Shown piece after piece: positions 7,736 to 16,714 of a stretch of DNA of 64,000 nt. The notes beneath the pieces were generated by a model. It ran no database searches. It worked only from the letters and a program-made list of their open reading frames with translations, and was not told where the DNA came from. Position 1 is the stretch's first letter. Each line of letters starts with the position of its first letter. Source of the stretch: Pseudochryseolinea flava (GTDB lineage: Bacteria > Bacteroidota > Bacteroidia > Cytophagales > Cyclobacteriaceae); the NCBI RefSeq assembly GCF_003286915.1, contig NZ_QMFY01000017.1, positions 1-64,000 of the forward strand. Direction: 5' to 3'. A program made the position numbers and the translations under genes.

Positions 7736-8950
7736 ATGCGTACGCTTGTTTTGATTCATTCCCTGTTCGTGACTTTCCTTTTTTGTTTATGTACATCAAC
7801 GCTGACGGCGCAGTTTAAGATCGTCGGGTACAGTTATACAAGTGGTGATGCCAACGCGATCGATTGGTCGAAAATTACGCATTTGAATCTTGCGTTTGAA
7901 AACCCTGACATCAACGGAAATTTATCGTTCAATACAAACAATGCCTCTTTTGTTACAAAAGCTAAAGCCAATCATGTTAAGGTGCTGGTTTCTATTTGTG
8001 GAGGAGGCTCGTCGCTGGATGCCACGATGCGTGCGCGCTACTTTACATTGATTGACGATAATCACCGAGCAAGCTTTGTCAGCAAAATTGTGCAATACCT
8101 TAATGATCATGACCTCGATGGGATCGATCTTGATTTGGAAGGCCCAGCCATCAATGGAGACTATGGAAAGTTTGTCGCCGACCTTAAGCAATCATTGCCA
8201 GCCGGAAAATTGATGACTGCGGCGTTATCACACCTGAACAATGGCGACATGGTTGCTTCGGAAACAGTTCAGCTTTTTGATTTTCTAAACATCATGGCAT
8301 ACGATTCAACGGGGCCGTGGAATCCTTCCGCGCCCGGACAGCATGCTAGTTATGAGTTTGCAGTAACAAGTTTGAATTGGTGGGTAACACATAAGGGGCT
8401 TCAAAAAGAGAAAGCTATTCTTGGTGTGCCATTCTACGGATACGGCTTTGGCGCAGATGCAAATGAAGGTGTGTCATATGCTCAGATATTAACACGATTT
8501 GGAAGCGAAGCACAAAATAGAGACGCTTCGGGTAATACAATTTATTACAACGGGGTTCCTACCATTACCAAAAAAACACAGTACGTAATTGACGAAGGTT
8601 ACGGTGGAATTATGATTTGGCAACTCGCGCAAGATAGACCGACGAGTGATAGTAAATCATTGCTGCGAAACATTTATAATACCGTGTACACACCAACGCG
8701 GGTGGCTGAATCCATTGATGATGCGTTCACCGTTTTTCCGAATCCGATGGAATCAGTCGTGAGTATTCGCGTGCATGATCGTTATTTCAATGGTGCCCAG
8801 TTTAGCATTGCTGATACTACTGGTCGGATTTTCCCCAGCGTTCAAAAGAGCATCGATCAATGGGATGTGTCTGCACTACCCGCCGGAATGTATGTGCTCA
8901 AGCTCACGAAAGGTGCGCGCAGTGTTGTGAAGAAGGTCGTTAAACGATAA
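7736..8950 (+). CDS. GH18 family chitinase-like glycosidase with T9SS sorting domain
   Basis: This 404-aa secreted enzyme starts at the ATG at 7736; an in-frame TTG lies 21 bases before it. Residues 1-26 are a signal peptide. The GH18 signature DGIDLDLE falls at 128-135, with catalytic acid E135, preceded by the VLVSICGG strand and followed by a MAYDS strand. The last 75 or so residues (VFPNPMES... to MYVLKLTKG) form a type IX secretion sorting domain, so the protein would cross the outer membrane. The catalytic fold acts on beta-1,4-GlcNAc links (chitin, N-glycans); which one applies is not shown. It ends five bases from the convergent YD-repeat gene. Confidence 0.92.
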   Translation: MRTLVLIHSLFVTFLFCLCTSTLTAQFKIVGYSYTSGDANAIDWSKITHLNLAFENPDINGNLSFNTNNASFVTKAKANHVKVLVSICGGGSSLDATMRARYFTLIDDNHRASFVSKIVQYLNDHDLDGIDLDLEGPAINGDYGKFVADLKQSLPAGKLMTAALSHLNNGDMVASETVQLFDFLNIMAYDSTGPWNPSAPGQHASYEFAVTSLNWWVTHKGLQKEKAILGVPFYGYGFGADANEGVSYAQILTRFGSEAQNRDASGNTIYYNGVPTITKKTQYVIDEGYGGIMIWQLAQDRPTSDSKSLLRNIYNTVYTPTRVAESIDDAFTVFPNPMESVVSIRVHDRYFNGAQFSIADTTGRIFPSVQKSIDQWDVSALPAGMYVLKLTKGARSVVKKVVKR

Positions 8951-8955
8951 GCCAA

Positions 8956-9894
8956 TTATTGATAAGAAATGTCGCGCTGCAACGATGTTCGCGGCGTCCC
9001 GTCCAAGTTAGATTTGGTGCGCGTAATCCAATTGCCAACCTTGTCGTAGGTGTATGCAACTTTGTAGCTAAACACAGAATCGATCTTGTCATTTGCGTGA
9101 CGGATATATGCCAGCAGATTACCAGCTTTGTCGTATTGCATTGTTCGACCGTGTTTATAACTTTTGTATTCGGTGGTATGCGATATTAACTGCTGACGGT
9201 CGTCATATTGTTCAATGGTTGTGTTATCAAGAACGCCATCAATAAAACGCGTTGTCGTTACCGTATGCAATGCGTCGTCGTATTGGATTTCTTCTTTCAC
9301 CTGATGTTTCCCTCCGGTCACATCCTCTTTTAAAATACAGCGACCTTTTTCGTCGTAGGCATATTTGCGTTTGTAGATCACGGCAATTGGCGGTTCCTCT
9401 TGTTTTCGCTCAATCACGTTGCCATGACCATCGTATTTGTAAGCAATATGATTTACAAGTTTACCATCGTAGTTTGTATTCTTGACAGCGATTGCATTTC
9501 CGATTGAATCGAGGATATTCTCCGATATGTTTGTTAGCCTCCCGCGTGCGTCATTGGACGATACCTTGATGGTATTACCGTATGCGTCATATTCATAGCG
9601 GTGAGAGAAAGCAGACTTTTGCCCTTCACCAAAGGTTTCGCGTGAAATAAGGTTCCCCAATTCATCAAATGTGAAGTTCTCGCGCGTCACTACGTCCTCA
9701 ATCATCGAATCAGGTACAAACTGTTTATAATTCGTTTCGATAATCTGCGTTGGCTTGCCAGACAAGTTTAGCGTTTTCCAATTTAATTGAAGCGACGGGT
9801 TGGGTTTTGTCTTTATTTCAACAGTTTGCTTGCAAGCGAAGACAATGATGAGTAGAAAAAAGGGAAGGACAAAGAGTTGCTTTTTGGAGGACAT
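8956..9894 (-). CDS. YD-repeat (RHS-type) lipoprotein
   Basis: This is a 312-aa protein with a lipoprotein signal (IIVFAC, lipid cysteine near residue 21). It carries a run of YD repeats of the form YxYDxxGNxI: YEYDAYGN, YKYDGHGN, YAYDEKGR, EQYDDRQQ, MQYDKAGN and YTYDKVGN. Large RHS toxins use such repeats to build a cocoon; this protein is far too short for that and has no toxin tip or PAAR part. It is probably a small surface or periplasmic carbohydrate-binding or structural lipoprotein. The function is unknown. Confidence 0.8.
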   Translation of the reverse strand: MSSKKQLFVLPFFLLIIVFACKQTVEIKTKPNPSLQLNWKTLNLSGKPTQIIETNYKQFVPDSMIEDVVTRENFTFDELGNLISRETFGEGQKSAFSHRYEYDAYGNTIKVSSNDARGRLTNISENILDSIGNAIAVKNTNYDGKLVNHIAYKYDGHGNVIERKQEEPPIAVIYKRKYAYDEKGRCILKEDVTGGKHQVKEEIQYDDALHTVTTTRFIDGVLDNTTIEQYDDRQQLISHTTEYKSYKHGRTMQYDKAGNLLAYIRHANDKIDSVFSYKVAYTYDKVGNWITRTKSNLDGTPRTSLQRDISYQ

Positions 9895-10103
9895 CGCTTG
9901 GTGCTATTTCAATTTGATTTGCAATAATAGTCCATGAACCGCGGAAGAGTCACAGTTAAAATCAGTTTTTTTTGTTTCTCGGTACATTAGCCTGAATAAA
10001 TTGTAAATCAATGGATTGCAATAGAAATAAAATAACTGGATACCCCGTATTTTAAGTGGCGGCAATTTTTAACTTAGCAGACATTCCCCTTAATCCTGCG
10101 CCG

Positions 10104-10463
10104 ATGAAAGCCTTAGTTTGCGACGACGATATTGCTTGTTTGCGGATCATTCAAAAGAAGCTTGAAAGTGAAAACTTGATCGTCTTCACGGCAAAAGATG
10201 GGGAGGAGGGACTTCGCAAATTGAAAGAATTCGATTTTGATATAGTGATCACGGATATTCACATGCCCTTTCATTCTGGCGACGAGCTTGTATCGTTCAT
10301 TCGAGAAAAGCAGAAGAAAGCGACACCCATTATCATGCTTTCTGCTGACGGCGAAGAGGAAATTATCGCACTGGCTTTTCAACAGGGTGTGGATGCATTC
10401 ATTAAGAAACCTGTAAAACCAGACGACCTTATTAGAACTGTGCGCAAAGTGGCGAAGAAGTAA
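10104..10463 (+). CDS. Single-domain response regulator (CheY-like)
   Basis: This 119-aa receiver domain has no output domain. Acidic pocket DDD is at 7-9, phospho-acceptor D51 (ITDIHMP), switch S80 and K102 (IKKPVKP). The ATG at 10104 starts right at the first beta strand; the open frame extends 16 codons upstream from a GTG, but those residues do not belong to the fold. No kinase is adjacent. Such proteins act by protein-protein contact or as phosphorelay intermediates. A DUF937-like gene follows 27 bases downstream. Confidence 0.9.
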   Translation: MKALVCDDDIACLRIIQKKLESENLIVFTAKDGEEGLRKLKEFDFDIVITDIHMPFHSGDELVSFIREKQKKATPIIMLSADGEEEIIALAFQQGVDAFIKKPVKPDDLIRTVRKVAKK

Positions 10464-10490
10464 TTTATAGACAAACAAAAATAATAGACT

Positions 10491-10976
10491 ATGCTAGATC
10501 AACTGATTAAGCTCGTGGAGCAGAACGCAGGGAAAGCAATTGTTCAGAACGATGCGGTTCCTAATCAGCACAACAATGCTGCCATTAAAGATGTGGCGAC
10601 CCAGATTTTCGATGGTCTTAAGGGACAGGTATCACAAGGTAACATCCAAGATGTGGTATCGATGTTTAAAGGGGGACAACAATCTTCGTTGACGAACAAT
10701 CCAATGGTGACGCAACTCATCGCGAAAGTGGCGGGAAGTCTTGCGTCTAAGTTTGGTGTATCACAACAGCAGGCGCAAAGTATTGCCGCAAGTCTTATTC
10801 CTACAGTGATGAATCAGTTTGTGAATAAGACGAACAATCCGAACGACAATGATTTTGATCTTCAAGACGTCATGAAGAATTTTACAGGTAATAGCAACTT
10901 TGATGTGGGGAGTATTCTGAATTCAGACAAGGCTAAGGATATGCTCGGCGGTCTGGGCAAGATGTTTGGCGGATAG
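10491..10976 (+). CDS. DUF937-like protein
   Basis: This is a 161-aa protein rich in Gln and Asn with no signal peptide. It contains the DUF937/YidB-like pattern of a helical segment with LIAKVAGSLASKFGVS followed by AQSIAASLIPTVMNQF, and a glycine-rich end (LGGLGKMFGG). The function of the family is unknown. It lies 27 bases after the receiver gene and probably shares its transcript, which ends at the hairpin at 11002-11046. Confidence 0.7.
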   Translation: MLDQLIKLVEQNAGKAIVQNDAVPNQHNNAAIKDVATQIFDGLKGQVSQGNIQDVVSMFKGGQQSSLTNNPMVTQLIAKVAGSLASKFGVSQQQAQSIAASLIPTVMNQFVNKTNNPNDNDFDLQDVMKNFTGNSNFDVGSILNSDKAKDMLGGLGKMFGG

Positions 10977-11001
10977 TGCTTGGATAGCACGCGCGAACAG
11001 G

Positions 11002-11046
11002 CGGACATGGAGATTTTAAAGCGATCTTCATGTCCGTTTCTTTTTT
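11002..11046 (+). terminator. Rho-independent terminator
   Basis: CGGACATGGAGAT pairs with ATCTTCATGTCCG with one mismatch, followed by TTTCTTTTTT. It closes the receiver/DUF937-like unit. Confidence 0.85.
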
Positions 11047-11176
11047 AGCCCACCGCACGTTTGAAGTTGGAAAAAACGTTTGATGCTGTAGCGCATTCGA
11101 TGGTGCCCGGGAAAATCCCCTTTGATCGCCCGCCCATTTCTCTCTAGTTTGGGATTAAATCAAAGATCCCCTCATT

Positions 11177-11782
11177 ATGAAAATTATCTCAGTTATGCGT
11201 AAAACAACAGTGTTGTTGGTCATTATGGTGGCATTTGCCGTGGGTTGTCAAAAGCCGAAGGGCGGAGACGGCGACGCTGGTATTGTATATGAAAAACCTA
11301 AAGAGACAATCACACTCGAGCAAGCTACTGCTATGTACGGTGCTTACCAGAAAAGATATGAAGCTTTAAATGCAAGTGTTGGCAAGGAAGATGCGCGCTA
11401 TGGATGGCACTCTGTGGACTTTTATAAAGGTTATATCGGATTTTTGGAACAAGAGGCGAAGAAGGTGAACATGAAAATATCAGGCCTCCGAATGTACTAT
11501 GTTGCCTATCCTGCGGACTCCATCAAGTATGGTATCCAGGCCGACTATCAAACTTTTATTTACGTGCCGACATACTACGATGAGAAGAAACAAGCACACA
11601 TCGCATTCGACCCATTACATGTAGAAAATGGCGTGCCGAAACCGATCCATGAGATTATCACCACTGGAAAAGATCGTGCTGCTAACGGCACGTCGATCTA
11701 TAAGTTGACATCGACGGCAACAGAGACGACAAGCTCGGTTGCTAACATGGGAGAGATGTGTAAACCGAATTGCCGGGATTAA
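11177..11782 (+). CDS. Hypothetical lipoprotein, first gene of a sensor cassette
   Basis: This 201-aa protein has a lipoprotein signal (VAFAVGC, lipid cysteine at 24, or 18 if the start is the ATG at 11195). The mature part begins with a glycine- and lysine-rich linker, then a compact domain with GWHSVDFYKGYIGFLEQEA and a cysteine-bearing tail (MCKPNC). The family is not recognised. It lies 19 bases before the 7TM protein, then the kinase and response regulator, all on one strand, so it may provide the extracytoplasmic part of the sensor. That is inference. Confidence 0.75.
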   Translation: MKIISVMRKTTVLLVIMVAFAVGCQKPKGGDGDAGIVYEKPKETITLEQATAMYGAYQKRYEALNASVGKEDARYGWHSVDFYKGYIGFLEQEAKKVNMKISGLRMYYVAYPADSIKYGIQADYQTFIYVPTYYDEKKQAHIAFDPLHVENGVPKPIHEIITTGKDRAANGTSIYKLTSTATETTSSVANMGEMCKPNCRD

Positions 11783-11801
11783 ATCGTGAGGGAAATGTGA
11801 G

Positions 11802-12464
11802 ATGAATTTGTTGGGGTGGATTAAATATTTGGAACTCGTTACGGCAATTGCAGGAATAATTTTCTATCGAAAATATTCCAACTCCAACTTGAAATACTTT
11901 GTGTATATGCTTTGGTTCATCGTCCTGGTTGAATTTGCAATCGGGACGTTGAAACAATATACCGAAGCTCGTCTTCAGAACAATTACATCTATAACGTTC
12001 TCACTTCCCTTCAATACGCCTATTACTTCTTTTTATACTATTCGATTATTACCATTCCACGCTACCGACAATGGGTGCTGACGTTTCTAGTAATGTTTGT
12101 GGTAGCCGTCGTCGTCAATTTCCTTTGGATTCAAAAACTTAGCGTCACAGCCGCGTTCGCCTCCTACACGTTCACCTTGGGCGCAATTTTGTTGATGATG
12201 ACCATTGCACTGTTCTTGGTCGAAATTCTCAATACAGAAAAGATTCTCTACTTTAAAAATTATCTGATGTTCTGGATTAGCATCGGATTATTCGTGTTCT
12301 ATACTGGCATTATCCCATTCGTGCTAAGCATTAACTTGCTTCCCGATTTTCTAAGCAACGACGCGTTAGCGATTATGTTTTTCACTTTGAACTTGGTGAT
12401 GTACAGTTGCTTTACGCTTGGGTTTATTATTAGTAGACCGCAGGTGGAAGGATTAAAACAATAG
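11802..12464 (+). CDS. Polytopic membrane protein, about 7 TM helices
   Basis: The 220 residues are almost entirely membrane segments: about seven hydrophobic helices with short charged loops and a brief polar tail (RPQVEGLKQ). No catalytic motif is seen. The gene starts 19 bases after the lipoprotein and ends 15 bases before a histidine kinase that has only one membrane helix and no sensory domain. A role as the membrane sensor for that kinase is the simplest reading, but it is inference from gene order. Confidence 0.75.
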   Translation: MNLLGWIKYLELVTAIAGIIFYRKYSNSNLKYFVYMLWFIVLVEFAIGTLKQYTEARLQNNYIYNVLTSLQYAYYFFLYYSIITIPRYRQWVLTFLVMFVVAVVVNFLWIQKLSVTAAFASYTFTLGAILLMMTIALFLVEILNTEKILYFKNYLMFWISIGLFVFYTGIIPFVLSINLLPDFLSNDALAIMFFTLNLVMYSCFTLGFIISRPQVEGLKQ

Positions 12465-12479
12465 CGACGGACGTGTACG

Positions 12480-13274
12480 ATGGAAAGAGAGGTTATTTTA
12501 GTAGCTACTTTTACGTTAATTATTTTGGTGGTTATCATCATTATATTCTTTGTAATTTTTCAGACGAAGAAGAATAACTACATCATTGATCGTCATTCTG
12601 CGGAGCAAAAAATCGAACAAGAGATTGCTAAGTCGCAGATGGAAATACAAGAGCAAAGTTTCAAGAATATAGGTTGGGAACTTCACGACAACGTCGGGCA
12701 AATACTATCGACGGCAAAGATGCAACTGAGTATTCTGCAACGTAAACTCCCGGAAGAGCACAAGCAAGCGCTGTCAGAAATTGGAAATCTAATCGGCGAC
12801 AGCCTTCACGAAATCCGCCTGTTGTCTAAAACGCTTAATCATGAAGTGGTCAGTAACCTGGGGTTGGTAAAGTCGGTCGGTTATGAGCTGGAGCGATTTA
12901 ACCGTCTTAATTTTCTAAAGGCTTCATTGTCTGTAAAGGGCAATGTAGTTCCGATCGATGGGCGCGACGAGATCATCATCTTCCGTATTCTTCAGGAATT
13001 CTTTTCCAACGTGGTACGCCATTCGAAAGCCACAGAACTCACGGTGATAATCGAATTTTTCGCGGATCGGCTTGAAGTTGCAGCTCGTGATAATGGCGTT
13101 GGGTTCGACCCGGAAAAAACACAGGTAACGTCGGGACTGATCAATATGAAAAGTCGCGCTTTAATGGCTGGGGCTACATATAGTATCCGCACGGCGCCAA
13201 ATGAAGGCGTGAATTTAATTCTTTGTTATACCTTTAGAGAACAAAAAACAAAAACCTCCTCCCATGAAGAATAG
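12480..13274 (+). CDS. NarL/LuxR-partner type sensor histidine kinase (HisKA_3)
   Basis: This 264-aa kinase has one membrane helix at about 11-27, a coiled linker at 40-60, the phospho-acceptor H69 in ELHDNVGQ, an N box with N177 (FFSNVVRHSKA) and a DNGVGF G1 box at 204-209, followed by SGLINMKSRA. The HDNVGQ form marks it as the HPK7-type partner of LuxR-family regulators. It has no periplasmic or PAS input domain. It overlaps the response regulator by 11 bases, showing a coupled pair. Confidence 0.93.
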   Translation: MEREVILVATFTLIILVVIIIIFFVIFQTKKNNYIIDRHSAEQKIEQEIAKSQMEIQEQSFKNIGWELHDNVGQILSTAKMQLSILQRKLPEEHKQALSEIGNLIGDSLHEIRLLSKTLNHEVVSNLGLVKSVGYELERFNRLNFLKASLSVKGNVVPIDGRDEIIIFRILQEFFSNVVRHSKATELTVIIEFFADRLEVAARDNGVGFDPEKTQVTSGLINMKSRALMAGATYSIRTAPNEGVNLILCYTFREQKTKTSSHEE

Positions 13275-13911
13275 CTACTCGATAGTTATTGTTGACGACC
13301 ATTCATTGTTTGCACAGGCGCTGCAAACATTGCTCAATACATTCGAGAATTACAAAGTGCTTTATACCGTAAAAAATGGTGACGAATTTATAAAACAACT
13401 TAAAGCCTCGCCAGTACGCCCGGACATTGCGCTGATCGATATCAATATGCCCGTGATGAATGGTATTGAAACCACACAATGGCTCACGAAGAACTGTCCT
13501 GAAATTAACGTGCTTGCGTTATCGATGGACGACGATGAAAATACAATTATCAGTATGTTACGCGCTGGCGCAAAGGGCTATTTGTTAAAGGATATCAACC
13601 CTGTCATTCTTCAGGAAGCCTTTAAGGACATCGTCGAAAAAGGATTTTATCATTCGGAACGGATTACGAATACTGTGTTGAGTTCACTTCACAAAACAGA
13701 GCAAGCGCCGATACAGTTGAAAGAAAGAGAAATTGAGTTTTTGAAACTGGTATGCACGGAGAAAACATACAAAGAGATTGCGGGTGAAATGTTTCTCAGT
13801 CCGAAGACGATCGACGGTTACCGTGAAACCCTTTTTGAAAAACTGCAGATAAAAAGCCGCGTTGGACTAGCGGTTTTTGCAATCAAGAATAAGATCTATA
13901 TCATCGAATAA
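13264..13911 (+). CDS. NarL/FixJ-family response regulator
   Basis: This 215-aa protein has a receiver domain at 5-125 with D11/D12, phospho-acceptor D59 (ALIDINMP) and K109 (YLLKD). A LuxR-type helix-turn-helix follows at about 150-208 (LKEREIEFL, YKEIAGEMFLSPKTIDGYR). It is the partner of the overlapping kinase. Target genes are not shown; the cassette's own leader is the first place to look. Confidence 0.95.
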   Translation: MKNSYSIVIVDDHSLFAQALQTLLNTFENYKVLYTVKNGDEFIKQLKASPVRPDIALIDINMPVMNGIETTQWLTKNCPEINVLALSMDDDENTIISMLRAGAKGYLLKDINPVILQEAFKDIVEKGFYHSERITNTVLSSLHKTEQAPIQLKEREIEFLKLVCTEKTYKEIAGEMFLSPKTIDGYRETLFEKLQIKSRVGLAVFAIKNKIYIIE

Positions 13912-13946
13912 TCTGTCTTGATCGGATTAGCGAACGACTACCGTTT

Positions 13947-13969
13947 CCCCTTTTTTATGGGGTGTTTTT
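13947..13969 (+). terminator. Weak candidate terminator after the response regulator
   Basis: CCCC and GGGG flank TTTTTTAT, with TGTTTTT following, 35 bases after the response regulator stop. The stem is only four pairs, so this is a weak call. Confidence 0.3.
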
Positions 13970-14111
13970 CCTGTGATATCTAGGACGTTTTTCCTCTGTT
14001 CTAAACCTCACATCGATGTTAACTTTGAATCATTAAAGCAAGGCGTAAGCAAGCTTCTTCGATTGCAAAAAGTTTTTTCATCGTCTATATAGTTAGGTTT
14101 GGTTTTGGTAT

Positions 14112-14139
14112 AAAAGGTGTCCTGAGCAGACACCTTTTT
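14112..14139 (-). terminator. Rho-independent terminator for the OmpH gene
   Basis: AAAAGGTGTC pairs with GACACCTTTT around a short loop. It abuts the stop of the minus-strand OmpH gene and has T-runs on both sides, so it could also stop stray transcripts coming from the response regulator. Confidence 0.8.
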
Positions 14140-14673
14140 TCATTCTGGCTGGGTAAGCACTGGTGTAATCCCCATTTTCCGGAGCACCAGATTTGAAATG
14201 TTATATTGCTCGTCGGCGAAAAGGAGAACATCACCGCCACCTGTTACTTGCGGATTGATGATGTATGCAAACCCATTTTCTTTTGCAACGGCCTCAATAG
14301 CTTTTCCTACCTTATCGAATACCGGCGCCATTAATTCAGATTCTTTTTTCTGAAGATATTGTTGTGCTTCTACGTGGAACTTGCGCATGTTCTCTTCTAG
14401 AAAAGCTAATTCATCTTGCTTATCTTTTTTGATCGTCTCAGGCGTTGTTGATGGTAATGATTGAAACGCTTTGTACTTCGTGTCCCAATCTCTTTTTTTT
14501 GTCTCGAGTTGCCCTGTTAATTGCGCTTCGTGTGTTTTGAGCACAGATTGGATTTCCTTCATCTCTGGCATTTTACTGAAGATGTATACCCAATCGGCAT
14601 GACCGATTTTTTGAGTCTGCGCAGCAAGATGAAACGGTATCGATAATGCAATCAATACGATTAGTTTTTTCAT
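14140..14673 (-). CDS. OmpH/Skp family periplasmic chaperone
   Basis: This 177-aa protein has a signal peptide at 1-19 (LAAQ). A long charged coiled coil at about 35-120 matches the prongs of Skp/OmpH, which hold unfolded outer membrane proteins. A short beta segment at the end (GFAYIINPQ...GGGDVLLF) is the trimer base typical of the family. In Bacteroidota skp genes often sit beside bamA, but here it is alone, so it may be one of several copies. It diverges from the reductase gene at 14778. Confidence 0.88.
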   Translation of the reverse strand: MKKLIVLIALSIPFHLAAQTQKIGHADWVYIFSKMPEMKEIQSVLKTHEAQLTGQLETKKRDWDTKYKAFQSLPSTTPETIKKDKQDELAFLEENMRKFHVEAQQYLQKKESELMAPVFDKVGKAIEAVAKENGFAYIINPQVTGGGDVLLFADEQYNISNLVLRKMGITPVLTQPE

Positions 14674-14777
14674 AGGTCAGATTTGCTCTTGAGATGTAGC
14701 GTAGTAGAAAAAAGTTGATCGTCGTCTATTTTAAATTCAAACACTTATTGACTACACTTGAATTTTGATTGCCGCAT

Positions 14778-15812
14778 ATGGAATTGATCTCGCTGCTGGT
14801 GACAGCAATAACTACTGAAGCCTTTGATACAAAGTCATTTGTACTAAAGCCGGTGGGGAATCATGACGTTACCTATGAACCTGGACAATTTTTAACGTTA
14901 GTTTTTTCTGCGACGGTAGATGCGCGGCGTTCGTATTCAATCTCCTCTGCTTCATTTTTAGGCGAGCCCTTGACGATTACCGTCAAGCGCATTGACAATG
15001 GTGCCTTTTCAAGGTTTTTATTCGACACCTGTAAGGTCGGCGATACATTGCAGTCGATTGGCGTGTCCGGTTTTTTCTTGCTACCTAAACCTGTAGAATC
15101 ACATCAACAGTTTTTCTTTCTGGCCGCGGGAAGTGGTATTACACCGGTGCTCCCTATGATCAAAACGTTGTTGCATCAAACTTCTAACACAATCTATTTA
15201 TTGTATAGTAATAAAAGTGAGGAAACAATTGTTTTCAAGAGCGCGCTTCAATCTCTGAAACGCGATTTTCCTTCTCGCTTTCATGTGACGTGGCTGAATA
15301 GTAATTCAAAGAACCTGCTTCAAGCGCGGTTAACGAAAATTTTCCTTACCGACTTTGTCAAACAGCATGTGAACATCGAGAAGTCCAGTGCGTTATTTTA
15401 TCTGTGCGGTCCCAAAGACTACATGCAAATGGCTACCATCACGTTGTTAACGACGGGAATTCCTTCAGCCAACATTCGTAAAGAAATTTTTGATACGACA
15501 AAAGTTAATGTAAGAGAGTTGCCACCCGATACAGATGCGCATTACGTCACGCTCATTCAAAATGGAAAGCGGTACAAATTCACAGCACAATATCCGGAAA
15601 CAATTTTGGTAGCGGCGAAACGCGAAGGCCTAATATTACCTTACAGTTGTGAAGCAGGAAAGTGTGGTACCTGCGCGGCCACTTGCAGCAGCGGTCGCGT
15701 GTGGATGTCATACAATGAAGTACTCGTTGAGCGAGAACTGCAAAAGGGTAGAGTGCTAACTTGTACGGGCTATGCAGTGGCGGGCGATGTGACTATCGAC
15801 TACGACGCGTAG
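14778..15812 (+). CDS. Ferredoxin-NADP reductase-like flavoprotein with 2Fe-2S domain (PaaE-like)
   Basis: This 344-aa electron transfer protein starts at the ATG at 14778; a TTG nine bases earlier is less likely. The FAD site has RRSYSISS at 50-57, the NAD(P)H domain has GSGITP at 118-123 and the CGP motif at 210-212. A C-terminal plant-type 2Fe-2S domain has C291-x4-C296-x2-C299 and C329. This layout matches reductase components such as PaaE of phenylacetyl-CoA epoxidase and Hmp-like reductases. No oxygenase gene is adjacent, so the partner is unknown. Confidence 0.92.
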   Translation: MELISLLVTAITTEAFDTKSFVLKPVGNHDVTYEPGQFLTLVFSATVDARRSYSISSASFLGEPLTITVKRIDNGAFSRFLFDTCKVGDTLQSIGVSGFFLLPKPVESHQQFFFLAAGSGITPVLPMIKTLLHQTSNTIYLLYSNKSEETIVFKSALQSLKRDFPSRFHVTWLNSNSKNLLQARLTKIFLTDFVKQHVNIEKSSALFYLCGPKDYMQMATITLLTTGIPSANIRKEIFDTTKVNVRELPPDTDAHYVTLIQNGKRYKFTAQYPETILVAAKREGLILPYSCEAGKCGTCAATCSSGRVWMSYNEVLVERELQKGRVLTCTGYAVAGDVTIDYDA

Positions 15813-15814
15813 TC

Positions 15815-16573
15815 CTATTTTTTTACAGGCTTGGTTATCCGTTCAGCAAGCGCCAACTTTTGCGCCTTAATTTCTGCAAGTATGATCTGGGCAATTTTGC
15901 GTGCACCAAGCTCACTAAAATGTGTATTGTCTTCCTTTCCATCTGGATAATTTGGATGTTCTCCGGGCTTCAAATGAAGAAACAGTAGTTTGGAAGATTC
16001 TTCACCAAATGACTGGTACAGTTCTCGACTTTTTGCATCAAGATCGATGAGTGAAACCCCTTGCGATTTTGCTACTTCGATTACTAAAGGCGAATATGCT
16101 GGATGTGTTTCAATGACTTTGCCGTCGACAAACTTCCTACGCGACACGGGTGTCAATAATATTGGTGTTGCTTTCCGCGCCCTCGTTTCAGTAATGAATC
16201 GCACGAGATTCTGTTTGTAAGCGTCGGGTGCAGTGTATCGATCGACTTTCTCTTTTGATTCGTCATTATGACCAAACTGGATGAATACATAGTCGCCTTC
16301 TTTCAAAGCATCGGCGACGGGTTGCCAAAGATTTTCAGAAAGGAAAGTGCGCGTACTTCTCCCGTTTTTTGCGCGGTTGTCGACCGTTACGGTTGAATCA
16401 AAAAAGAACTTGAAAGGCATTCCCCAGCCGGTCTCAGGGTAAGCGCTGGTGAGTTTGTTAGCGATGGTGGAATCGCCGATAAGGTAAACGGTAATCGGCC
16501 GTGGAGATGGAACGGAGGCTGTCATCAGTAAAGCAAGCAAAGCAATAAGATAGGGAGTGAATTTTGTTACCAT
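15815..16573 (-). CDS. Rhamnogalacturonan acetylesterase-like SGNH hydrolase (CE12)
   Basis: This exported SGNH esterase has about 252 aa from the ATG at 16573, chosen because a clean signal peptide follows (VTKFTPYLIALLALLMTA); the open frame reaches up to 16651. Motifs are GDSTIAN (nucleophile serine), QFGHND (oxyanion block) and DNTHFSELGA with the catalytic Asp/His. The wording matches CE12 enzymes that remove acetyl groups from rhamnogalacturonan in pectin. It stands alone, 3 bases from the convergent reductase. Together with the GH78 gene at 45.1 kb it points to pectin side use. Confidence 0.88.
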   Translation of the reverse strand: MVTKFTPYLIALLALLMTASVPSPRPITVYLIGDSTIANKLTSAYPETGWGMPFKFFFDSTVTVDNRAKNGRSTRTFLSENLWQPVADALKEGDYVFIQFGHNDESKEKVDRYTAPDAYKQNLVRFITETRARKATPILLTPVSRRKFVDGKVIETHPAYSPLVIEVAKSQGVSLIDLDAKSRELYQSFGEESSKLLFLHLKPGEHPNYPDGKEDNTHFSELGARKIAQIILAEIKAQKLALAERITKPVKK

Positions 16574-16681
16574 ATGCGCAATCGATTGCTTAATTATAAT
16601 CATTCTTTTTAGATTGAAGCAAACACAAGGTGTAGTGAAATTTTTCGGCATTGTTTGTGCATTCGCAAAACAGTAATTAAC

Positions 16682-16694
16682 TTAACACCGTTAA
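16682..16694. promoter_or_regulatory. Candidate TetR operator
   Basis: TTAAC-ACC-GTTAA is a perfect 5-base-arm palindrome 20 bases before the tetR start. A related 13-mer (TTAACAGTGTAAA) lies just before the tolC gene of the same cluster; 10 of 13 positions agree. Autoregulation of TetR and the pump by one site type is common. Confidence 0.5.
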
Positions 16695-16714
16695 TTAACA
16701 TATTTTCGAAAGCA

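Noticed and set aside
7512..7799. 95-codon form of the small minus-strand ORF
   Set aside because: The first 29 codons lie over the GH18 signal peptide region; only the ATG at 7712 is a tolerable start, and even that is weak.
14020..14027. TAACTTTG as a promoter box
   Set aside because: It matches the consensus but no gene on the plus strand follows before the convergent OmpH gene, and no -33 box is seen.
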